Positions 58,300 to 64,000 of a stretch of DNA of 64,000 nucleotides are shown one piece after another; the first letter of the stretch is position 1; every line of letters starts with the position of its first letter. Origin of the DNA: Hyphomicrobiales bacterium (GTDB lineage: Bacteria; Pseudomonadota; Alphaproteobacteria; Rhizobiales; Rhizobiaceae). The notes below the pieces were generated by a model. The model ran no database searches. It worked only from the letters and a program-made list of their open reading frames with translations, and was not told the origin of the DNA. The stretch covers positions 62,001 to 126,000 of the forward strand of contig UCKM01000010.1 of NCBI GenBank assembly GCA_900473175.1, given 5' to 3'. The position numbers were made by a program, and so were the translations under genes.

Positions 58300-59358
58300 T
58301 CAACTCTCTGTTAGAGTGCGGTGCATTCGATCAAGAAAAATGAGCACGGTCTGCTTGCGATCGAGATTGAAAGCCGCAGCATCCCCCGCCTCGTTCTGCA
58401 TATCGCTCCACAGGCCAGACCAGCGGTTTGCCTGTGCAATATTCCCCTGCTCAGCAGCAAGTCGTGCTTTGGCAGCAATGCGTGACAACAGGTCTTCAAG
58501 GAAAAGGTCATACTGAATTTCCGCATCGCGGCCCGACAGAGCCGTCGCCAAAGCATGCGCCTGCGGCACATCGAAAACGGCCTTGTTCAGAATAGCATCA
58601 ACGGTCTCGGATATTTCCAGCCCACCAAATGCCAGCAGCAGGGCCGCCTTGCGAACACTGCCGTCGGCATGGGTAACAAGCGCGTCCGGATCTGCCATTT
58701 GCTCGGCATCAAGGCCGATCGCCGACAGTGCAAGAAGTAGATCTTCCCGCTCCAGAGGTTCGAACCGTATCGCCTGACAGCGAGAACGGATGGTCGGCAA
58801 CAGTCGCCCCGATGAATGTGAGATCAGAATGAACACCGTCCGCTGGGGTGGTTCTTCAAGAGTCTTCAGTAACGCATTGGCAGCATTGCGATTCATGTCG
58901 TCGGCGGGGTCGACGATGACAACGCGCCATGATCCATCGTGGGCGGTCCGGTTGAGGAAATGCGTGACGCGCCGGACTTCATCAACTGTGATTCCAGTCT
59001 TGAACTTGCCTGACTTTGCATCGACAGGCCGTGTGATGTGCAGGACGGCCAGATGGGTTCCACTGGCGATTTGACGGTATGGTGCGACTGAATAGTCCGG
59101 TTCGGCGAGTGCCAACGGTGCTTCCCGTTCTGCGGGATACTTCAGCATATGCCCGGCCAGATGAAACGCCAGAGTGGCCTTGCCGATACCCTGCGGCCCC
59201 TCAAGCAGCAAAGCGTGATGCATGTGTCCCGACTGATAGGCTTGCGCGAGGAATGATCTTATTCCTGCATGACCAAACAGTGCCGGGTTTGCCGAAGGCG
59301 CGGGCACACCATCGATGGCATCATGAGTTGCCGGAACATCAAGTACGGCATCACTCAT
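58300..59358 (-). CDS. holB: DNA polymerase III delta-prime subunit
   Basis: Clamp-loader subunit of 352 residues. Walker A reads [18 protein letters not shown], the sensor region is [20 protein letters not shown], and the SRC motif is in [14 protein letters not shown]. The start overlaps the tmk stop by four bases (ATGA), so the two are coupled. The tmk-holB-metG order is conserved in alphaproteobacteria. Confidence 0.96.
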   Translation of the reverse strand: MSDAVLDVPATHDAIDGVPAPSANPALFGHAGIRSFLAQAYQSGHMHHALLLEGPQGIGKATLAFHLAGHMLKYPAEREAPLALAEPDYSVAPYRQIASGTHLAVLHITRPVDAKSGKFKTGITVDEVRRVTHFLNRTAHDGSWRVVIVDPADDMNRNAANALLKTLEEPPQRTVFILISHSSGRLLPTIRSRCQAIRFEPLEREDLLLALSAIGLDAEQMADPDALVTHADGSVRKAALLLAFGGLEISETVDAILNKAVFDVPQAHALATALSGRDAEIQYDLFLEDLLSRIAAKARLAAEQGNIAQANRWSGLWSDMQNEAGDAAAFNLDRKQTVLIFLDRMHRTLTES

Positions 59359-60056
59359 TTGAACACCTCGGCGGCGCGCCTTGCCTTCATGCCGCGATCG
59401 ACCTTCAACTGATCGACAAGGACCGCGATTTCCCTCGCAATCTCGCCGGCCGGCCGATCCGCAGCAATGATCTTGCAGCGTTCAGGCTCCTCGGCGGCAA
59501 TGGCAAGATATGCATCGCGCCGCCGCGCGTGCATTTCTATGGTTTCTTTCTCGAAACGATCGGCCGCTCCCGCGCCGCGCCGGGCATTGGCGCGCTGCAA
59601 GCCGACCTCGGCTGGAAGGTCAAGTATGATCGTCAGGTCGGGCATCAAGCCGTTGATGGCGGCCCGCTCGATCGCCCGCATGAGATCGGGATCAAGGTCG
59701 CCGGTCACGCCCTGATAGACACGGCTGGAATCGATGTAACGGTCGCAGAGCACCATTCGCCCGGAACGCAGCGCCGGACGCATGACTTGCTCAACATGAT
59801 CATTGCGAGCGGCCGCAAAGAGCAACGCCTCCATGGCGGGTCCAAACGGTTCCACTGAGCCGCTCAAGATGACGTGGCGCAGCGCCTCGGCGCCTGGTGA
59901 GCCGCCCGGTTCGCGCGTTGCCAGCACGTCATCGCCATCGGCGCGCAGATGCTCCGCAAGCCGCGCAATCTGGGTGGATTTGCCAGCGCCCTCGCCGCCT
60001 TCGAAAGTGATGAATAGTCCTTGCACGCCGCGAGCCGTCTTTCGATGCAGAGTCAT
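59355..60056 (-). CDS. tmk: Thymidylate kinase
   Basis: Phosphorylates dTMP to dTDP, 233 residues from ATG 60056. Walker A is [19 protein letters not shown], the DRX motif is [14 protein letters not shown], and the lid is near [13 protein letters not shown]. The TTG at 60068 is a less likely start. It follows the DD-carboxypeptidase homologue after about 50 bases. Confidence 0.97.
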   Translation of the reverse strand: MTLHRKTARGVQGLFITFEGGEGAGKSTQIARLAEHLRADGDDVLATREPGGSPGAEALRHVILSGSVEPFGPAMEALLFAAARNDHVEQVMRPALRSGRMVLCDRYIDSSRVYQGVTGDLDPDLMRAIERAAINGLMPDLTIILDLPAEVGLQRANARRGAGAADRFEKETIEMHARRRDAYLAIAAEEPERCKIIAADRPAGEIAREIAVLVDQLKVDRGMKARRAAEVFK

Positions 60057-60106
60057 TATCTTCTGCAAATGGTTCTAGCGTTCGAAAATGAAAAGGTCGA
60101 GGCGCA

Positions 60107-61336
60107 TTAGAACTTGAGTTGCCGGACCCAGCCGGTCGTGGCTTCGAGCAAGGCGTCCACCGTGCGCTTCTTGAGGTTACCGACCTCAACTGCCTCAGCG
60201 GTGTAGACTGGTGTTTGCTGCACAAGTTCATCGCCGATCCAGATTTTCAATGTGCCGGCTGGCTGGTCGGCCTTTACGGGTGCAATGAGAGGGCCTTGAT
60301 AGACCACATGCGCCTTAAGTCGATCGCGGTTGGCGACGGGCACAAGCAGGCTCACCTTCTCGTGCGCTTTAAGCGCGACGGCGGATTTGATGCCGCCGAA
60401 CACACTTGCCTCGCCAATCGTTTCGTTCGTCGCAAAGACCTCGATTTCCTCAAACGCCTGGAAAGCCCAGTCAAAGATTCGCTTGGCTTCTTCCGCCCGT
60501 TCCTTGTCGCTTGCAAGTCCGCTGAGCGCAACAATATAGCGCCGCCCGCTGCGTTCGGCCGAGCCGACAATACCGTAGCCAGATTGTTCCGTGTAACCGG
60601 TACCCATGCCATCGGCGCCGATATCGAGCCGCAGCAACGGATTGCGGTTGCGCTGGAAGATATTATTCCAGGTGAAGTTGTCCTGGGCGTAGATGGGGTA
60701 ATATTCGGGATACTCCCGCTTGATATGGCGCGCCAGGGTAATGAGGTCGGTCAACGAAACACGCTGCTCCGGTGCGGGCAATCCAGTCGAGTTAACGAAG
60801 GTTGAGCTTTTAAGGCCGATCTCCCTGGCCCGCGCATTCATCATGTCGGCGAACTTCGCTTCTGAACCGGCGATACCTTCGGCCAGGATAATGCAACCAT
60901 CGTTGGCCGATTGTACGATAACGCCCTGTATCAGGTCGCCGACGCTGATCGAGGATTTCAGCTTGGCAAACATGGTCGAACCGCCTGAGGGTGCTCCGCC
61001 CGTCCGCCAGGCGTTTTCGCTGACCGTATACTGGGTCCCGAGTGTGATCCTGCCAGCCTTGAGCTCGTGGAAAACTACTTCCATCGTCATGAGCTTGGCG
61101 AGAGCCGCCGGCTCGATCAGGGTGTCGGCTGATTTAGCATAAAGGACTGTGCCGGTCTGGTCCTCGATCATCAATGCCTGTTTGGCCTTGGTATCAAACA
61201 GCCCATCCTGCGCAGCCACCCCCGCACTGCACGCGAATGTGATTGTCAGGCACAGGGCAAGGATACGGAACAGCTCAGCCAGGACACGTACGCGGTGCTG
61301 GAAATCAATTACCGTCATCGCGAACGACAAATGCAT
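60107..61336 (-). CDS. D-alanyl-D-alanine carboxypeptidase homologue lacking the catalytic Ser
   Basis: PBP5/6-type (S11) protein of 409 residues with a signal peptide (ALCLTITFACSAGVAA) and a C-terminal domain (about 305-390). The SxxK motif, normally PASLAKLMT, reads PAALAKLMT: Ala78 (GCT, 61103-61105) replaces the nucleophile Ser. The KTG motif reads GTG in DGMGTGYTEQSGYG (60602-60604). The SxN motif (SANDGC) is intact. It should not acylate peptides or penicillin in the normal way. ATG 61318 is an alternative start; both overlap rlpA. Family firm, activity doubtful. Confidence 0.92.
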   Translation of the reverse strand: MHLSFAMTVIDFQHRVRVLAELFRILALCLTITFACSAGVAAQDGLFDTKAKQALMIEDQTGTVLYAKSADTLIEPAALAKLMTMEVVFHELKAGRITLGTQYTVSENAWRTGGAPSGGSTMFAKLKSSISVGDLIQGVIVQSANDGCIILAEGIAGSEAKFADMMNARAREIGLKSSTFVNSTGLPAPEQRVSLTDLITLARHIKREYPEYYPIYAQDNFTWNNIFQRNRNPLLRLDIGADGMGTGYTEQSGYGIVGSAERSGRRYIVALSGLASDKERAEEAKRIFDWAFQAFEEIEVFATNETIGEASVFGGIKSAVALKAHEKVSLLVPVANRDRLKAHVVYQGPLIAPVKADQPAGTLKIWIGDELVQQTPVYTAEAVEVGNLKKRTVDALLEATTGWVRQLKF

Positions 61337-62648
61337 CGTTTGCCCCGGCCGCCCAAGCCGCCTTAAGCAATGTATCAGTATCTTTGCCGGTATCTGCGCG
61401 GGCAGTCAGTTCAATTCGACGGCCTTCGGGGCTGTCCACTTCGGACAACTCAACTTTGCCAAGCAGGGAAAGCTTCGACATGATCCGTGAGGCCTCGCCT
61501 TTGCTCGCGAACAGCCCGAGTTCGACATATTCGCCGGGTAGCGTGGCAAGGCCGGGCAACCTGCTCATGCTTTTCCATGATGCCGAGATTGCCGCGGGTG
61601 ACAAGATGCCCGTCGTCGCCCGTATCGTTTTGTTGGCGCTTGCCACTCGCTCGCTGGCATAGGAGCTCACAAACGGCGACTGTGCGCCTCTGGTTCCCTT
61701 GAGCGAACCAATCAGGATGCTCGGCTTGTCGTCCACATAGGGACCGATCAAGGGCAATACCGGATCAATATCCGTGCTGAAGTTCAAGACCGTAATAGCG
61801 GCGGGTGTTCCCTGCTGTTGCATGGAACCATTCAGGCGCGCGGCCTGATCATTGAGCGACAGTGGCTGAGTGCCAAGGCTCGCCATCTGTATGCCGACCG
61901 CCTGCTGCGATTGCATGCCGGGGATTGGAACAGGCGCACGCCGCGTCGGCGTGCCGCCGTTCATGGCAATCATAACGCCGGACGCCGGCTGTCCATAGGG
62001 ATCAACGCCCGGCGCATGATAGGAAGCCATGAGGAACCCGTCATCATTGCCTTCGAGCGGCGCCCGACCCACATACTCTACTTTCACATCGGCGGTGCCG
62101 GTGTGCTGGTAGTCGAGCACCGTCGCGGCCTTTTGCGACAGGTCGATTACGCGGTCACTGTGATAGGGTCCGCGGTCATTGACGCGGACGATTACCGAAC
62201 TGCCATTCGCCAGGTTGGTCACGCGTGCATAGCTTGGCAGCGGCATTGTTGGATGCGCCGCGGTCAGACGCGTGGTGTCGTAAATCTCGCCATTGGCAGT
62301 CAATCTACCATGGAAGGCAGATCCGTACCAGGACGCCTTGCCCTGCCGCCTGTAGCCCGGCTCTTCCTTGGGATAATACCATCTGCCTGCGACCTTGTAG
62401 GGCTGCCCGATCAGCTCGCGGCCGCCCCCTCGCGGTATATGCCGAAGATCCGTCACAACGCGTGGGCTGGCCTTCACGCCATATTCGGATTCTGCGAAAT
62501 ATTCCTTGGGATGTTTCCTGGCCACCTTCGCTTGGGGCGATGCGCATGCGGTCATTAGAGCGCCCACAGCGACAACACCCACAACTCGAAAAGCTTTGGT
62601 TTTTGACAATGCAGACCACCGGCCGCGCGGGCCGTCCCCAGGAAACAT
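61305..62648 (-). CDS. rlpA: RlpA-type septal lipoprotein with SPOR domain
   Basis: 447 residues from ATG 62648. A lipoprotein signal ends ALMTACAS. The double-psi beta-barrel lies at about residues 100-190 (GKASWYGSAFHGRLTANGE, VRVNDRGPYHSDRVIDLS), the region with lytic transglycosylase activity in RlpA. A long Ser/Pro/Ala linker leads to a C-terminal SPOR domain that binds denuded glycan at the septum. It is the first gene of the rlpA-dac-tmk-holB-metG-tatD-MBL-ybaK run. Confidence 0.93.
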   Translation of the reverse strand: MFPGDGPRGRWSALSKTKAFRVVGVVAVGALMTACASPQAKVARKHPKEYFAESEYGVKASPRVVTDLRHIPRGGGRELIGQPYKVAGRWYYPKEEPGYRRQGKASWYGSAFHGRLTANGEIYDTTRLTAAHPTMPLPSYARVTNLANGSSVIVRVNDRGPYHSDRVIDLSQKAATVLDYQHTGTADVKVEYVGRAPLEGNDDGFLMASYHAPGVDPYGQPASGVMIAMNGGTPTRRAPVPIPGMQSQQAVGIQMASLGTQPLSLNDQAARLNGSMQQQGTPAAITVLNFSTDIDPVLPLIGPYVDDKPSILIGSLKGTRGAQSPFVSSYASERVASANKTIRATTGILSPAAISASWKSMSRLPGLATLPGEYVELGLFASKGEASRIMSKLSLLGKVELSEVDSPEGRRIELTARADTGKDTDTLLKAAWAAGANDAFVVRDDGN

Positions 62649-62790
62649 GATGTATCGATAGCAGATCAGAACGATGACACAACCCCGACGCCCATCATGG
62701 AGTTGCATTAGCACTATAAGTGCCACCGATAGGTTGATAGCCCCTTAACAAGGCCTATAGTGTTGAAAAGTCGTCATTTACGGAGATCAC

Positions 62791-63315
62791 ATGAGCCGCA
62801 TTTCACAAATCGTCTATGCCCAATCGTCGCCAGAAATTCGTGCCGAACATGACGAAGAGTTGAGGTTGCGTGGGCGCATGACCAACATGAAACGCATAAT
62901 GCTGCATTCACCTGTCGCGCACCGGATTTATGCCGAGTGGTTCACACTGCGCGACCTGTTGCGACCGGCTCTCTCCGATCGGGGAATCTGGCTGTTCTCG
63001 CTGGCCATATCCGAGGCAAGCAATTCAGTGATCCCAGCAACCTTTTTTCGCCGCGCCTTGATTGAACAGGGATTGCAACCGGAAACGATCGTTCCAACCG
63101 CGGATGAGGCAACACTTATCGAACTTGGCAAGGCTATTGTTGCAAACTCCAATGCCGTTCCGAACGATCTCTGGAACCAGATCGAAAAGCGCTTTGACGA
63201 AGCCACGCTTGTCAATCTCGTCGCCTTTGCCGGCATGATGGTAGCCACCACCATTTTCACCAACGTCATCGAGGTGGAGCTCGATCCTGAACTGGCTGCC
63301 TATAAGAAGGTGTAA
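62791..63315 (+). CDS. Hypothetical protein, possible AhpD-like helical fold
   Basis: 174-residue helical protein without a signal peptide. CGGAGATC precedes the ATG. The C-terminal half (DLWNQIEKRFDEATLVNLVA, then FAGMMVATTIFTNVIEVEL) resembles the carboxymuconolactone decarboxylase/AhpD fold, but the CxxC redox pair is absent: the protein has no cysteine at all. It is divergent from rlpA and convergent with osmC. Peroxidase function is not supported; the role is unknown. Confidence 0.6.
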   Translation: MSRISQIVYAQSSPEIRAEHDEELRLRGRMTNMKRIMLHSPVAHRIYAEWFTLRDLLRPALSDRGIWLFSLAISEASNSVIPATFFRRALIEQGLQPETIVPTADEATLIELGKAIVANSNAVPNDLWNQIEKRFDEATLVNLVAFAGMMVATTIFTNVIEVELDPELAAYKKV

Positions 63316-63318
63316 GGC

Positions 63319-63753
63319 CTACAATGCGTTATTCGCGAGTTTGGTTATGAACTCGGCGTCGCCGCGCAGCGTGTTGGAAACGGTGCAGATTTCCTCCGCA
63401 GTTTCAACGATCCGTTGCCGCGCCGCGTTATCAAGGTCGCCATCGAGCTCGATATCGATGTTGAACCTTGCGATCCGAGACGGCTCTTCATGGGCCTTTT
63501 CGCCGGTCACACGCACCCGCACTTCTTCCAACTTGTCCGCGACGCCCAAACGTGAGGCGGCAATGCGCGCGCTGAGCACGATGCACGCCGCCAGTGAAGC
63601 ATAGAGCAGGTCCAGCGGGTTGAAACCCGGTTGCGAGACCGAGGTGACAATCTTAATTTCGCCGCCTGTCTCGGACGTAATGACCGGCAGTTCCTTGCCT
63701 TTGAGGACGGCTCGTGCCCCAACGGCCCTTGTTCGCACTTTGAGTTCAGACAT
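63319..63753 (-). CDS. osmC: OsmC family peroxiredoxin-like protein
   Basis: Thiol peroxidase-type protein of 144 residues from ATG 63753. The two active-site cysteines are in SLAACIVLSARIAA and AEEICTVSNTLRG. The N-terminal ETGGEIKIVTSVSQPGFNPL fits the OsmC/Ohr superfamily. It probably detoxifies organic hydroperoxides. It is convergent with the hypothetical gene; the gap to the tRNA follows upstream. Confidence 0.9.
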   Translation of the reverse strand: MSELKVRTRAVGARAVLKGKELPVITSETGGEIKIVTSVSQPGFNPLDLLYASLAACIVLSARIAASRLGVADKLEEVRVRVTGEKAHEEPSRIARFNIDIELDGDLDNAARQRIVETAEEICTVSNTLRGDAEFITKLANNAL

Positions 63754-63842
63754 CGCACACCTTGCTGCAACTATTGGATGATTCACTTACGTCGCGGCCA
63801 GTATGCAATCAAGCCTTAGGCAAAAGATCTCTCTCTGCACCG

Positions 63843-63870
63843 TTGACGCCGTAATGCGAAAAGCTATAAA
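63843..63870 (+). promoter_or_regulatory. Promoter of the tRNA-Ser gene
   Basis: TTGACG (63843-63848), a 16-base spacer and TATAAA (63865-63870) form a good housekeeping promoter about 67 bases before the tRNA start. Transcription would begin near 63878. Confidence 0.6.
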
Positions 63871-63937
63871 GCCGCGTTGATGCTTGGCGCCGGATTCCGG
63901 CGATTGTCTCGACAAAGACCCAGCATGGCGATGGCTG

Positions 63938-64000
63938 GGAAGAGTGGCCGAGTGGTTTAAGGCAACGGTCTTGAAAACCGTCGTGCGGGGAACCGTACCG
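63938..64000 (+). tRNA. tRNA-Ser (anticodon UGA), 3' end beyond the window
   Basis: The acceptor GGAAGAG is followed by TGGCCGAGTGGTTTAAGGCA, the D-arm typical of tRNA-Ser. The anticodon stem CGGTC and CTTGAAA loop give anticodon TGA, and a long variable arm begins at CGTGCGGGGAACCGTACCG. The T-arm and acceptor 3' strand lie beyond base 64000. tRNA-Ser genes are frequent integration sites, but no element is visible up to the edge. Confidence 0.93.

Overview
The window looks like a chromosomal segment of an alphaproteobacterium of the order Rhizobiales, probably a Phyllobacteriaceae-type genus (Phyllobacterium, Mesorhizobium or a Brucella/Ochrobactrum relative). The evidence is protein-level: an E1-beta subunit that carries its own lipoyl domain (pdhB), a bifunctional ispDF, the dusB(nifR3)-ntrB-ntrC...ntrY-ntrX-trkA...hfq-hflX order, and the rlpA-dac-tmk-holB-metG-tatD run. 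The species itself is inference.

Region 1, positions 1 to about 14,170, is accessory DNA with a metal and stress theme. It starts inside a cusB-like adaptor followed by a cusA Cu/Ag pump. Next comes a small graveyard: a truncated copy of a Tat-signal cupin gene, an ECF sigma gene (SigF type) whose region 4 is broken although its promoter looks intact, and an orphan open fragment. A TauE/SafE permease then faces an arsenic operon: arsR, an arsC-arsN2 fusion, aqpS, a glutaredoxin-type arsC and arsH. After that come a methyltransferase, an intact cupin protein, a predicted secreted 2H phosphoesterase-like protein, a flavin oxidase and a secreted lectin-like protein.

Region 2, about 14,170 to 64,000, is mostly housekeeping. 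It holds molybdopterin and tryptophan genes (moeA, moaC, trpC, trpD), ppiD, tpiA, secG, an L,D-transpeptidase, pyrG, kdsA, eno, ftsB, the pyruvate dehydrogenase operon with lpdA and lipA, coq10, pncC and ispDF. It continues with the nitrogen regulators dusB-ntrBC and ntrYX, which here are separated by three small accessory genes, then trkA, dat, hfq, hflX and mazG. Last come an IS relic, the replication, translation and envelope cluster (ybaK, MBL, tatD, metG, holB, tmk, a DD-carboxypeptidase homologue, rlpA), osmC and the 5' part of a tRNA-Ser(UGA).

The most unusual signals are losses of key residues inside otherwise intact core genes. NtrY has Arg where the phosphoacceptor His belongs. The DD-carboxypeptidase homologue has Ala in place of the SxxK serine and Gly at the first position of KTG. 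NtrX has Asn in its Walker B. Other points of note are the arsenate reductase-acetyltransferase fusion, tandem CAA-N4-TTG boxes upstream of ntrY, a PRC-barrel gene with an internal deletion, and the decayed sigF-like locus behind a preserved promoter. I saw no CRISPR array, rRNA or intact transposon.
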